From NCBI GenBank assembly GCA_963930655.1, contig OZ005605.1:26605501-26669500 (forward strand): DNA of 64,000 nt, written 5' to 3'. Below, piece after piece: positions 12,585-25,362 of the stretch (positions are counted from its first letter, which is position 1; each line of letters starts with the position of its first letter). The DNA is from Myrica gale. Its lineage: Eukaryota > Streptophyta > Magnoliopsida > Fagales > Myricaceae. The notes beneath the pieces were generated by a model. That model saw only the letters and a list, made by a program, of their open reading frames with translations. It did no database searches and was not told where the DNA came from. A program made the translations under genes and the position numbers.

Positions 12585-13052
12585 TTGTCCCACCATTTCT
12601 TGGGTATAATCTGTTTCTTCATTTTTCAACGGCAGGTGGTCCTCTCAGGTATGCATGCGCCAAGTGGCTGGCAGTTGGACATTCAGACACTCCTCGTGGC
12701 CATCTTTGATGACCGTCAGGACGGCGCGTGTGGGCTCACGCGCGCGTGGATCTCACGCATATCCATATTTTCAGATCCGATCGGTTTATCACCTCCAGAT
12801 GCTGGTTCTACCTATGTATTCCTTCATCGTCTTTCCTTCTCCTCTGGTCGCCACAACTTGCTGCCCTTCGTGGGCTTTTCCACCATTTATGGGTCTCTAC
12901 CCACCCTTTTGGGCTTGGGTTTGTAAGACCATTTGACCCTTTACTCGTTGGCCCGTCATTTCTCTGGAGAGTCTGACACGCCCTTTAGAGTTTGTACTTG
13001 AGGTTTCCAAACCTCTTTGATCTTAATAAAAACTTGTTATTTTGACTAAAAA
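12585..13052 (+). mobile_element. Possible 3' end of a non-LTR retroelement
   Basis: A GC-richer island in AT-rich DNA carries overlapping open frames of 82-113 codons in all three plus frames without a recognised domain. It ends with GATCTTAATAAAAACTTG and then a short A run near 13045-13052, which resembles the polyadenylated tail of a LINE or processed insert. No reverse transcriptase motif is present and target duplications were not found, so the call is weak. Confidence 0.3.
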
Positions 13053-13446
13053 AAGCTAATGGAATTTGCTAGTGGCTAATTGAAACTAATGATATATTCA
13101 AGAATTATTTATTAAGATAAAAAAAAATAATAAGAGAGTTGTTCTTGGTCTATTTTAAAGAATAAATGTGGATAATAAGTGAAGATGATTTTTGTTTCAA
13201 TGAAAGAATGGCAGGACAAAAAAGCTTACTCTAGAATATTTCTCAAAAAACATCAATCCACATAAATGCACATTATTTTAGCAAAAAAAAAAGTTATCAT
13301 TTCCATTCAGTTGGTAACGGGTGAAAAAAGGGAGAGAATAAAGTTTTGACAAAAAATAACATATAAAAAATTTATTTTAACATTATTTAAATTAGTAAAA
13401 AATTGTGAGCCTAAAATACTTACTCATAAAAGTGTACTCGAGAGTC

Positions 13447-13805
13447 CGGGATATGCTTGGTTCGTGGTCTTGAAAAAGTTTTTTTTTTCAATCCAAACAT
13501 TATTTTTTCACAAAAAAAAACATTTCAAACTTCAATAATTTTTTTTAATCTAATCATTGATCTAAATTTCTGTGAAAATAATATAAAAATCCATAAAAAC
13601 TCACAAATTTTTTATTTCCAAACATATTTTCTCACTTTCACAGTTTTCAAGAGAATAAATTTAAAAAACTCCATTTTCAAACATCATTTTTATAGACCCT
13701 ACTATTTTCACAAACACCTAAAAAAACATATCTTAACAATTTTTCTTAATCATTACAACAAAAATGCTCTCAAAATCAATCCAAACATAGCCAGCCCAGA
13801 CACTT
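13447..13805. repeat. AT-rich MITE-like repeat
   Basis: The segment is built of T-rich and A-rich tracts with motifs CAATCCAAACAT near both ends (13490 and 13780), consistent with a decayed non-autonomous DNA element. An open frame of 116 codons across it is made of Phe/Asn/Ile/Lys low-complexity sequence and is not a gene. Confidence 0.35.
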
Positions 13806-14367
13806 GAATGACAATCCCCACCGCTAGAGCCGAAAAATGTTTTTTTTCCCCTAGGTGTCCCGACTCCCGAATAAATACTCGAAGGTGGGTGTTTTTCATT
13901 CTTCACCTGATGTTAGTAATAAAACAGAGTTCAATTATTTCCCCCCTTTTAACTGTCCAATGAAAGTGGAAGAGAGACGTGAACCTGTTGCTTCCTTGTT
14001 CGGTGTCCCTAATATCTTAACAGAGTTTTGGGAACAAGTAGTACAAACACAAATAATCTAAAAGAACTGACGGCGAAGAAATAAACTTGACCGTGAAATT
14101 AATACAAATCTACATTCCAACTGTTTATTATAAATATTCTATTTTACGGGAGATAATGGCATAAACAGAACCAAAGAGAGGGTGCCGCCCTTCCAATCTC
14201 CGAGAAAGCAACTTCTCAAAGTCGACAAAGTTTAGTCATATTATACGCGGAAATGTTATACTGCCATTATTTCTTGAACTCGAGTAAACGACCTATACAC
14301 AACTGATTTAGTACATTTTTGACTCAGCAAAATTCAGAAGTAAATCTCACTACTTCGCGAAAGGTAC
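13806..14367. other. Intergenic DNA before the DCP1 3' end
   Basis: No coding or repeat feature is supported. The last part (about 14150-14367) is probably the 3' untranslated region of the minus-strand DCP1 gene. Confidence 0.45.
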
Positions 14368-17300
14368 TCATGGATGGTGCACCTTCATCAGTGCTTTGTA
14401 AAACAGGTCAATAAATTGATCATCCTGGCAAAAAGAACAGTTCCATGAGTCAGCTGGAAACTGGGAAATCTTATCTGACGCTGGGTACTAGAACTAAAAG
14501 TCGACATTCAAGAACAAGGAAGCAAGCACCCAAGTACATACTAAGTAGTAGCTACACTAAATAGACGACAATATAGCAGAAATAATTTAGCCTGAAAAAA
14601 GGGGAAAAAAAGGGAAATACCTGAACAAGCATCAGAAGTGCATCACGAACTTTGTCTCTGCTAATAAACAGCACATCGCTGGGAGGAGCAGAAATAGGAG
14701 TAAGAGAAGGCGGAGGGGTGGGTGGTGGAAAGGGTTGAAGCATTGGAGTGCCATATGGCCGTTGCAAATTCAGGGGAGGATGAAGAGGAGTAGCAGTTGG
14801 CACAGAGGAAGAGATAGGTGGCATTACCAGTGCAGAAGAGGAAGCAGGGGGTGAAAAAAATGAGGGTGGCTTCAGAAGATTAGTGACCTGATTGCTGCTG
14901 CTGATTGGATCAACAGTGTCATGAAGGGGTGCTTGGTTAGACGAAGCCAGAACAGAGAGTGATTGTATCTGTGGAGTTGGGGCAGCAGTGGAAACAACAC
15001 TGGGTGAATGTGAAGATAAAGGCAGAGCCGAAGAAGAATGATAGGTGGGCTGCAATGACTGTCTTGAGTTCGCTAGATTTAAAGCACTGTTTCCAATATT
15101 TGTAGCTGCCTGCAATAACAAAGTTGAAAACAAAAACGTCCGAGAAGGGACAATACAAATACAAAATTCAGCCTGTGCTCCAATAATTGCTACATGTTGA
15201 AGAATAAATCTTAAAAAGTCTCTGTAAAACTAGACCACATACACTAAAAATGCTTCGAAAAGAAGAATCTTCAGGAGTATCAGTTGCAGATGGCGATGGC
15301 TCCAGAGGACCTTCCATCACGGACATGGTTGGGACTGCTCCATGTTCGTCAAACTCACTGCGTGTACCAAGACATTGAAGGGACCAAAAAGAAGAGAGGG
15401 AGTAAAAGATTTATTCAGGAGATCGTGGCCAGTTTGCAATCAAAAAAATTCAATTATGGATTCAACTAGCAGCAACTATTGACCTAAACAAAATCAGGCA
15501 GAACACAATGTGAATACACAGGAAATTCTGGAAATCATAAATATCTGGGAAGCTACCTAGGAAATAATTATAGTACTATTTTCACTTTTTCTATACTCAC
15601 CTTGGAGTTGAAGATACTTTTGACTTTGAAGGAACTTTTGAATACGCATTTAGTATCCTGCAGAAAGAAAACACAGAAACGTAACTATCATCTCAAGCGC
15701 ATTGGCAGAAACATAGTGCAATTACTTTCTACAACATGAGCAGGCGTGGGATTCAAGTTTGCTTTTGAAAAATACAAAAAATAACACCCAAACATGCATT
15801 AGTGTCAATGAAAAAATTGGTCCACGCAGTATATACAGCTTTGCACTTATATGCATTTAGGCACCGGAGCATTTTTCAAAACCATCCGCTCTCTTGGCAC
15901 TTGATTGAACCATATATAAATATCATAAGTTACTTTAAGAACTACACAATGATACATATAGATACATGCACGGATCATGAGGATCCGATTTTTAGAACTT
16001 ACAGTTATTTGCTCTTGCTTGCACTACCCACCTTTTTTTTCTTGCTCGAACTACATGCTCAAGTAAATGTCTCTGTCCCACTTTAAACTTTTTTGTTTCT
16101 ACTTTTCACAATAAGTTTCCGTCCTACTCAACTCTGTTGGCAACATCCTCTTAAGATTTTATTATTAAAAAAAATCCTCTTAAGATTTTATAAAAAAGAA
16201 AAAAAAAAGAAAAAGAAAAAGATTTTACATTACCATTGAAATTGGATTATAGACCCACCAATTTTCCTTATTTCTTACAGTAAAGTGAATTCCCTTTGGT
16301 TTGTTTTAATCTTCATAGCATGGCCTTACAATTATTAATCTAACACATGATTAGCCCTCACGTTAGTTCTGTTGACTCAAACACTATCTCTATCCAACCA
16401 TATGATTCTACATAGGCTTCCTAGTTATCAATAGTCACGGTCAATACCTCATGGCTCACTTTCAACCCTCTATCAAGTGTGCTATTGCTAGTAATTCATT
16501 TGCCTCTTGTCCTACCATTCCGATGCCAGTAACCACTCCTTTGACTTGTTCTAAATGGGACCAATAAACTTAAAACACTCCTGCAAACCACAATCTTTTC
16601 TGAATTTCAAAATTAAAGGAGTCAAAATCATTGTCGATAGTCAAAATGATAGCATATATCCTTCGTCTTTACATATGGGTACTAGAGCCTTTATTCCCAA
16701 TTACGTCACCTCTCTTTACTTGGGTAATTATGTCACATCTCTTTATTTTTTTATTATCTAACTATTCATCCGACCACTATAAGACAGCTCAAACAACTTT
16801 TAGACTCCCAGGAATTTTATTAGGGTCATGTAATTTCATCTTTTTAGCCCCCGCCCCCCTTCTTTTCTACTTCCTGCACCCATCTTAAGAAAAGTTCTGT
16901 AACTACAGATATACTCATTATCGAATATGTAGAGCTTCCCATTCAATTGAACATCTTATTCTTTATACATGAGTCCCTTACGTGTTTATCTTCATTGTTC
17001 AAACCATCAATATGCAATACAACTTGGGATGCTTCAACAAGGAGTTAAAGACCAAAAGTTCAAGTATTGGAGCAGACAAGGAAAATACTGTACCTAGTGA
17101 AAAGATTTGCAACGTCCTCACACTCCCGTGGATTGTAAAACCAAATCCCATTAACTTCTTGCGACGCATTCCGGTACAGCAGATATGGAACTTGAACTTC
17201 ATATTCAAAATCGCCCAAGAGATTCTCCACTAGGTTATCTGTTAAAAGAAAGGTTAATTGAAAATAAAGACACGATAAATAACATTTCAAGTCTCAGGTG

Positions 17301-18379
17301 ACATCTATGTGGGCATTAGCAAAGAGTTGAACTAGGAAACTGAAAATGTGATAGCTTTATTCGAACTCTCAGATCATCAGCTTGGAGGACACACTGCTTG
17401 ATGATCATGCCATTATTATGATTCTTTCCAGCTGAGTTTCTTGGTTAGTTCTCTAACCAAGTGCTATAGAGAAAGTAAGGGACTAAAGAGTAATGTTGTA
17501 GAGGATTTTGAATACATGTTAGCCTTAATCACCATATCAAAGAGCATCAAACAATCCACCATGCTCCCCTTTGATATCAAATCGAGCCTTGATTTTTCTA
17601 CGCACACATGCAGCAGACACATATAAGCAACAGTATAGATTACCATAACGAAAATCATTCAAAAAAAAAAGTCATCCTAACATAAGAAAGCATAAAGTTC
17701 GAACCTGTGTTAAGCCGATTCATTACAATGAACTGAAACCTCGGTTGAGTATTCCTAACAACAAAGACATCAACAATAATAACATTAGGACGACGCAACC
17801 AGAAGGGTGAATATGACTGCATGAATCTAACAGGACAAAAGGGGCTATGACATTCCATGGGAAAGAAACACAAGATAGCCAATCGAAACTATATAAACAG
17901 CACAATTCATCACATCGAACCTGAATAAAAAAGAAAACTCATTACCTCTTGACGACGAAAAGAGATCCTTCAACGTCTTTGCGACTCTGCAACCGCATAA
18001 TTTCTTTTCTTCTTAGAAATAACAATTAAAGAACCTTGACAGAGACATCGAATTCAAATGCTTTCCTAAGAGTTTAGAAACGGTATTAACGAAGCTAAAT
18101 ATCTGAGTAGGCACAGTAAGCTTAAGGTTTCTATGGCATTAAATTCCAAACTCCAAATTTTCTTCTCGTTTCCACATTTTCTCAGCAAATAGAAAGCAAA
18201 AATAAAACTCAGAAACGAACCCATTGGTTGCTATCGATATTGAACTCGTAGAACGTAACATGCGCCGCCGTGATCAGAATCTCTTCGATGAAAGGATCCA
18301 TTCTCTGAAGCACGGTAAGGTTGAGCATCTTGGTGCTCTGCTGGTCGAGATTCGGCATTAATTTGCCTGTCTGTGACAT
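14368..18379 (-). CDS. DCP1: mRNA-decapping enzyme-like protein DCP1
   Basis: Eight exons join in frame: 18379-18221, 17986-17946, 17754-17705, 17238-17094, 15657-15601, 15357-15243, 15109-14621 and 14424-14368, giving 370 residues, close to the plant DCP1 length as I recall it (Arabidopsis about 367). DCP1 activates the decapping enzyme DCP2 in cytoplasmic P-bodies, which starts 5'-3' mRNA decay. The EVH1-like domain spans about residues 15-145 (LNLTVLQRMDPFIEEILITA, HVTFYEFN, RNTQPRFQFIVMNRL, GIWFYNPRECEDVANLF). A Ser/Pro-rich linker follows, with PYGTPMLQPFPPPTPPPS, and a C-terminal trimerisation helix (SRDKVRDALLMLVQ, DDQFIDLFYKALMKVHHP). The first part of the gene is split into small exons; the intron 17093-15658 is 1.4 kb and AT-rich. 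I saw no damage. Confidence 0.93.
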
Positions 18380-18720
18380 ATTTTCTCACTGAACGGAAAA
18401 AAACCCTAAATCCAATATTTTCTCCCTGGATTTTCGTTTGTATTTCACTTTTCCCGGAAAAGTTATCGATTGATCGGAGAGACAGATCAGCATCAGTTCT
18501 ATTGGATTTGCATAACAGATCTCAGTAGTCAGTAGTGAATACTGAATACTTTATAGCCTGATTACTAAATTACTAATATAGCCTCTCTCTTCTTCTGGAC
18601 TAAGGTTCTTTTTTTGTTGTGTTACACTTTTTTGGTCCTTTTAACTCGACGAATAGGTGATATTATTCTCTAGTGTTCGGCCCGCTAATGTCGAGTTTTT
18701 GGGCCTAGTGGCCCATTTTT
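18380..18720 (-). promoter_or_regulatory. DCP1 leader and promoter with telo-box-like and TGGGCC elements
   Basis: Directly upstream of the DCP1 ATG, AAACCCTAAA lies at 18401-18410, a telo-box-like motif. About 320 bp upstream, TGGGCC (18700-18705) and GGCCCA (18710-18715) form a close inverted pair, the site II type of element typical of constitutive plant genes. The role in DCP1 expression is inference. Confidence 0.5.
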
Positions 18721-19151
18721 CCATCAGATGTGCCGACAGGTTTGTAGTTGGTGTATTTCCGGCTCAACATCCTAACTATTACCGTTTTACGTGGCTTCGC
18801 GTCAAGCGACATGTCGTTTGAGACATGTCACCACTTCTGTTCCCCTTTGTTCCTAAGAATTTCCTTTCCTTTCTCTCTCTTGTTTTATGGTTATAGTTGA
18901 TCTTTTAGTCCTGAAAAAAATAAAATAAAATTCATGTCGCATTCTTGTAGAGGAAAGCTACGAGGACTCAAAAATTTCCGATGTGCATAAAATACAAAAT
19001 AGCTTTCATTACAACTTCTGCAATGCAACAATGAAGTAAATTACACCTGGACACATTTCACACGACAAATAGTTTGGAGAAACACCGAAATAAAGCAATC
19101 CATAAAACAACACGACTAAAAATTTATTTAAGCGGCTGGACCATCTTGTTC
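18721..19151. other. Intergenic DNA and CASP 3' region
   Basis: A pyrimidine-rich patch (TTCCTTTCTCTCTC, near 18865) is present. The part after about 18960 is probably the CASP 3' untranslated region. No other gene is seen. Confidence 0.45.
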
Positions 19152-20015
19152 TTAAGTCTTTCGGATGGCCAGAGCAGACAGCAGAATTAGGAACATGAAC
19201 ACAACAACCGAAATGAAGGATGCCACCACAGCCCCACTGACTTTCTGGCAGAAATCACCGAACTGCTGGCAGATGGCGAGCCAATTTGTGTTGGAATTGC
19301 CATTGTGAGCCAAGTAGACTATGGCTGCGGCCGCGGCACCTGCGGAAGTGTTTAGAGTAAGCGCCACCTGAAATTTGAGACATGGATTTTCACGTCAAAT
19401 TGCAAAATGGGATGGGGAAATGAAGATTGGTTAAGATGCTAAGTCAAATGGATAATTAGAGAGGTTACTGTGTCCAAGATGAGCAGGAGTAGTCTTGGTC
19501 CTGCTGCATGGGGGCGAACGATGGAGACAATGGAGAGCGGGAGGGAAAGGACGAGGTAGCCAGCGACTATTGCCATTGCAATGACGAAAAACCTGCATGT
19601 TTTGAATGTCTCAGAACATTTGTAACCTTTACACGATCTACGCACAGACCATTCGAGCCATCTCAAAGTTCTTGATATATGCAGCGAATCAAACCAAGAG
19701 TAGTAGTAGAGAAACAGAGAGAGAGGGGAAGAGATATTGGAAAACCACGTACTGGAAAGTGGGTAAATCGTCATAGCTGGCTTGGAACTGGAAGAACTGC
19801 GTGAAGAAGGGAAGAGTCTCATCACTGGTACCCATGACGGATGCGGCGGCCAGAGCAGCCACTATAGCTCCTAGCCTGAGAATGAAGTCCATTATGGAAA
19901 CTCCTCTTTTCCATCCGGCCTGCCGGACAGCTGCAGCCATAAGAGGCGCTTTTCCTTTGGCAACGGCGCTAGACTCTGGAACTTCAATGGTGGTTGAGTG
20001 CTCACCGCTCCTCAT
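19152..20015 (-). CDS. Casparian strip membrane domain protein (CASP)
   Basis: Three exons join in frame: 20015-19753, 19592-19469 and 19367-19152, giving 200 residues. CASPs are four-helix plasma-membrane proteins that form the Casparian strip domain in endodermis and recruit lignin-forming enzymes. Helices are near residues 40-61, 89-113, 119-143 and 172-196. The first extracellular loop carries the signature of true CASPs rather than CASP-like paralogues ([19 protein letters not shown]); the second loop has the paired cysteines ([17 protein letters not shown]). The conserved Arg of helix 1 (ILRLGA) and Asp of helix 3 (LLILDTVALTLN) are present. The first junction uses the donor CA|gtacgt, which makes Gln 88; reading through it would give a bad frame. 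CASP1 to CASP5 orthology cannot be fixed by eye. Confidence 0.93.
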
Positions 20016-20130
20016 TTTTGTGTTGAAAGATTAAGAGAGACCGAGAACTAAAAGCTGGTGGTGGGAATTGCTGAATGAGAACGACTCAAGAGGCTGCTGC
20101 TGGTGATGAGAATGGCTGGAATGAATGAAC

Positions 20131-20138
20131 CTTATATA
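20131..20138 (-). promoter_or_regulatory. TATA box of the CASP gene
   Basis: TATATAAG on the minus strand lies about 115 bp upstream of the CASP start codon, at the expected distance for a gene with a leader of some 85 nt. Confidence 0.65.
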
Positions 20139-21399
20139 GAGAACCACGAAGGAATTAGTTGAACAAGTTAGCATTTAAAATTGTTAAAGACATTCAGTGG
20201 AAGCTGGAGAACTGGGGCAGTTGATAACCATTTTTTCTCTTTAATTATTCCACTTTTTCATCAGAGAGCAAGTAGAGAGGCATCCATGACAGGCAGATGG
20301 ACGTAAAATTACTTGCTCCAACTTCAATAATCAAGTCAATCATACGCTTCCGACATCATAAAAAGTAGTTTTTATGAAAATTATATTACTTTCTCCCAGT
20401 GCATGTGGGTATAATATGGAATTTAATAAAATCATATATCCATATTGGTCATACACACTACTGCTTTTTGTGCCCTATAATATTGGAGAAGAGAGAAATT
20501 CCAGAATTTATATCAGATTATTATGTAATTAATTTAAAAATTAAAATGGCAACCTGGTATGACTAACAGAGTTCTTATTTTCTTAATGAGTCAACTAAAC
20601 CACGTAGCCTCGCTAATCTAGCAGTGAAGCAATGTGCCCATCTTTCCAACCCCACTTCAAAGACATTATTCTCTGCCCTTATTTTACTAGGTAACCAACA
20701 TTATTAATGGAAGAAAACGTTATTTGCATCCTCAAAGGTTGTAGCCGAAAGCGAGACATCGTTCGTGATGGTTTGACCTCGGCAATTTTCCATTAGAGAG
20801 ACAAGTCAATAGACATGACAATCGCCTACGCTTAATCTCCCTGGAAATTGCTCCAAAATACAGCCCTGAAGTCTAGGGAATAGTTTCCAGAACGGCCCAT
20901 GGGCCACAACCCGGTAAAACGTTAAGAGAGATTAGATAACCGCTAATCAGGATTAGAGACTTTCCTCCTTGTTCGATGTGAGGTTTGTTTGTCTTCGGTC
21001 TTGTATTTCCCAAACGATTTAACAATTTTGTACATTTCCAACCGAAAGAGAATCTGCTAGAATCCGTAATGCACGACAATTTAATCCACCTCTTTTCTGG
21101 CGAGAAAAAAGTAGTTTAATTCAGAACCTTACTGCTGGTTACTACAATGCTCTCAAACAATTAAAAAAATTGCCTTGTGGTATGCAGCAACGAAAAAGGC
21201 ATCTAAAATCAATTAAACTAACAGAGGTTGAAGGAAAAGTGCCAATCTGGTCAGTGTTAACAGCTATTTGGATCCATCGACAAAATCCAGGAGAGACTGC
21301 TTCCAGGTGTTGATCCGCAAAAACCAGGTAAATCCCCTGCTTCTAGTCCGAAGGCAAAATTTCAACATCTGATAAACTATTGGGCTCACTGACCCAACA
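20139..21399. other. CASP upstream region and ELM1 3' region
   Basis: About 1.2 kb without coding support. The first part should contain the CASP promoter; the last few hundred bases before 21400 are likely the ELM1 3' untranslated region. No clear repeat was seen. Confidence 0.45.
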
Positions 21400-23938
21400 T
21401 TAGGAAGAACTTTTACACGGTATTCTCCATCCTCGCTCAGCGAGTGCCGCATTCACACGACTAGCAGCCTCTGAGGCGTCATTAAGTGGAGTGTAGCTCC
21501 AGCTCTCTGATATCTATAGTTCAAAGAAAATATCACAAACGAATGTTAATTTTACTTAAAATGTGAACCGTGTGTCATTCAGCTTCTGATCTTCAAAGAA
21601 CAAATAAAACAAAGTTCACCGAAGTGGGCTATAAACTGACTTCAGACCTATGATGGACATTAAGTGAAACCAAGAAGCTAAAATACGGTCTAAAACAGCA
21701 GATGCGAGATAGTTATTTTCACAATGACGAACTTTAGGGAAAATAACGTATGTAATGATACTGACACAACACACAACATCACAGCAGAAGAGAGACGATG
21801 AGCCGACTGGCAACTTACATCCTCTTTACCAGTGAATTGTCGAACAACACCTTGTTCTCGAAGATACTTCTGGAAGTCAGAAAACTTCCATGTACACCGT
21901 TCAGCACCGATGACATAAACAGGCTTCCTAGAGCCAAAAGAAAATTTTATTAAAGAATTAAAAAACACAGGAACTTCAGTTCAAAAGAATAGCATACCCA
22001 ACAATTATCACGAGAATAGTCCTCATGATCATAATTTACACATACCCAGTACTGCAAGCCTCACTCAACATACTTACTGAATCAGCTGTGATGAGGAAAG
22101 CATCAGCCCAAGCTAGATGCCCCATATGTGGGTTCGGACCTGAGCAGTAGTACATACACACATGCTAAATAATCATCCTTCTTATCAAACGCAGATAAAA
22201 AACCATCAAATACTCTATTTATAACTGTGGGAGGTCGGTACCTTCACCGTCCCAGATGAAAACCTTAGGATTAGTAGTGAAAGTACATACTATGATGTTG
22301 GACACCTGTTGATAACAGCACCGAGAATAAGAGGCACAATCAACAAGATCTTCAATAGAAACAGCCAAAAGCATGCATACCTTCTCGGGAGTTCTTCTAG
22401 AGAAAGATAACCTGACACTTCCACAGCTCCAAAGAACATTCTGCAACATAGCTACTAAATGCTTGGCAAGATCGGCACCGTATGAACAGTTGCCTAGAAA
22501 AAATTTCATGAATATACAAACAACATTACAATCCTTATAGATCCAAGGGACACGAGGAACAGGAAGAAGAAGCAGGTTCCATATGTAATTCTATTCAAAT
22601 AAATAAATAACCGTGCAAGTATAATATCATACATATAACCACAGTAATAAATAAATAAACTTGCAAGTATAATATAATAGGTGCAAACACGGTGAAGTCT
22701 AAAGTAAAAAAGACCACAGTACGTGTGCATGGGAATTAGATTCCTCAGACTCCACTCAAATTGGGATCTGATATGGAAAGAAGTTTGACTATTAGTCTTA
22801 CTCGTTACAGGACAACTAAGATTATAGGTGCAAAGAGATTACTTGTAGGGCCTCCAACATTCACAACAAGCAAGGGCTTTGGAAGTTGTGCCAACTTATC
22901 ATTCCAGGCAGAAGCAGCATTCCTTAGTGCAGCAGAATCAGCCTGATGAAGAGCTCCCACAGTGAGAACCTGAAATTCAAATTCCAACACCTTTGAACTT
23001 CATAGGTCATTGCAGCAACTAACCACAAGTATCAGATTAGTTTAACGAGCATTGGAGTTTGCCCCATTTGTTCAAGTATTCCACAATCATGTACCAACCA
23101 CATTTTTGCCAGGAGGCTCAAATGGAGTTATCCACCGACGGAGAAACCAAGGAATTTGCTCCTGTGCATCTGGAGCTAATGGATAATAATCATGACGAGG
23201 AGTGATTACCATATCAAACCTATTCAAATGTGACCTTGGATGTTGTATCTGCAATATTTTTTATAGACAAAACAATCAGAACGGGCACAGTTGCAACCAC
23301 GCAGTCACTAGTTGAAGAGTGGAACAGAGAAATCTTGAAAATAACAAATATTACCACCAAAATGAACAAAGAGACTATGAATGAATGGTTCAACAGAGAA
23401 AGTAAACTTTTTTTGCAAACTGATACACCATGTTGCTAGAGAACATCTTGCACCCCCTCAACAGTTTCCAGCTTAATGCAAAGCTAAATCATTGCAACAA
23501 ATTTCTATGAACCAAACAACTGCATCACCTTTTGATAGCAATAACATGTAAAGACTGCTAAGTCGTCCTAAATAGTTAAGAAGAGATGAGATGAGAAGAT
23601 AAGGATCATGTTTAACCTGAACAACAAAGACGTTTTCTGGAGCTAATCGTTTTATGGAGCTTGCAACAGAAATAGTATCCCGGCCAGATGCAACCACCAA
23701 CAATGGGCCATCACTAGAGGAAGGAAAATAAAAATAAAAAGAGAGAACTGTTAATATGAGTAATTGACCTTCCATTTCGCAGATGTATGCCTCTCTAACA
23801 ATGAACTCAATTATCAAGAATAACGCAAAACTTTAAGTGAATGTAGAAAGCACCGAAGAAATTGCTTCCGCTCCACAATGTCTTTGGATCAATTTATGCA
23901 CCGATATTGTTCAACTTTGTGAGGCTCCGTGGACTATG

Positions 23939-23990
<52 letters not shown>

Positions 23991-24833
23991 GAAGAAGACG
24001 AAGAAGAAGAAGAAGAAGAATACTTCTCAAATGTTTGACGAGCCATTTTTGCAATGTGCTTGGCATCAGCTTCTGGAATATCAGAAAGGCCTGTGCAACC
24101 ATCATTTGCAGCAGAAAGGACTAATCAGTTTCGGCTTCCAGTGTGCTGTCTCTCAAATTCTAATTCCCAACACAATCAATTTGACAAAAAAGTCACACAT
24201 CAATTGTAATCAACTGCAATCTTTTGCATATATCTGTCTCTTGATATTCTGAGAGTAACTGTACTAAGTGTAAACTACCGTTTGTTTCAGCAGAAAGAGG
24301 CATCACTTTTCCCCCTTTCATAGTTAGTTGAAGCCTAGATTCGCCACAGATTCTCCGCATGGCATAGTGTAATTTATTGTGCAGAGAAACTGGAAGCCAA
24401 TGAAGCCACTCATTGATTCCTCCTCTCGGTCTTGTAACGCGCTGCATCATATATCATTATTGTGAACGATATCAAATACTGACTGTGCAGGTTGAAGTAT
24501 GCATCATTTTCATGCAATCCTGAGAAACAAATCTCAAGACTAAATTGAATTGAAAGGATAACAAACAGTGAAAACTTGAAAGGATTTCACAAAAAGGAAT
24601 AAAATTCCACCAAAAAAAAAAACAGAGGATTACATCCATACGTATAAGGATTGGCGACCATAGAGCCCGAGAGCGCGAACCAAACCTATGCTCTGATTTT
24701 CTGCACCCGCGAAACCGTTTCCAATTACGACCGCTCGTCTGATTGCACCGCAGACGCCACCGCGGCCACCCACGAAAATATCAGACACGCCCGAAAACCC
24801 GCCGGGCGGTTCGGGAAGCCTGATCGGTCTCAT
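21400..24833 (-). CDS. ELM1: Mitochondrial fission protein ELM1
   Basis: Eleven exons join in frame: 24833-24642, 24441-24279, 24120-24024, 23713-23617, 23248-23099, 22969-22843, 22493-22381, 22305-22242, 22139-22046, 21927-21819 and 21513-21400, giving 439 residues (Arabidopsis ELM1 is about 427). ELM1 sits on the cytosolic face of mitochondria and helps recruit the dynamin DRP3A for fission. Diagnostic stretches are MRPIRLPEPP, RRAVVIGNGFAGAENQSIGL, GGINEWLHWLPVSL, GRDTISVASSIKRLAPENVF, QHPRSHLNRFDMVITPRHDY, WADAFLITADSVSMLSEACS and GKPVYVIGAERC. An in-frame ATG five codons upstream (24848) is possible, but the MRPI start matches the family. Exon 3 is the least conserved exon, and its acceptor (gattag|TC) is the least certain junction. 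Confidence 0.93.
23941..24020. repeat. (GA)n and (GAA)n microsatellite in an ELM1 intron
   Basis: About 40 bases of near-perfect GA repeats pass into GAA/GAAGAC repeats and end at 24020, three bases from the border of ELM1 exon 3 (24024). On the transcript strand this is a long CT/CTT pyrimidine tract starting right after the 5' splice site. Antisense open frames of Glu/Arg repeats here are artefacts. Confidence 0.95.
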
Positions 24834-24848
24834 CAGATGGTTGCACAA

Positions 24849-25362
24849 CCTTAGGAACCCCGCCTGAGTTTCAAAGGATCCGATTCATAATCGAGCTCCG
24901 TCTATCATTTTCCGGTTTGTGTTTGTGTTACGCAGTTCTAGGCAATTTTTCACTGTTTTTCATTTTAGGCAGACAGCGAAGTTTAGGTCACAATGGTCAA
25001 TGGGCCAGGATCGTATTTGTCCAATTTCTTGTTTTCTAAAATCAGCCCATTTGTAAGCCCATTTATTAGAGCCGGGAATCAGCAACACTTCGTAGCTTTG
25101 CTCGTGACTGGTGAGATGGAATGTTTGTAATTATTTTTTGTTGCTATTTTTTATATAAAAAAAATCTAGAAGATTTATAGATTTATACCCAGAAGCGTTA
25201 CCGCTAACTCTTTGGTCCTCAAGTTTTTGCTTGATTCACTCGTTTGCCCAGTAAAAGAAGAGAAATGGATTGAGATGTAATAAAAACAATTTGATCAACA
25301 CTTTTTTAAGTGGGTCGGTCCACGATTTTGTGTCATAACGTGGTTTCGTTAGAATTATTTTA
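24849..25362. promoter_or_regulatory. ELM1 promoter side of a divergent intergenic region
   Basis: TGGGCC is at 25001-25006, about 170 bp upstream of the ELM1 start, with GCCCATTT repeats just beyond (25047 and 25057). ELM1 (minus) and CYP18-2 (plus) diverge from this 1.77-kb interval, but the 708-bp MITE in the middle makes one shared bidirectional promoter unlikely. Confidence 0.45.

Noticed and set aside
13457..13807. Open frame of 116 codons rich in Phe, Asn, Ile and Lys
   Set aside because: It is made by the AT-rich MITE-like repeat; composition and repeats explain it.
23837..24252. Glu/Arg-repeat open frames of 95 and 107 codons
   Set aside because: They are produced by the GA/GAA microsatellite in an ELM1 intron.
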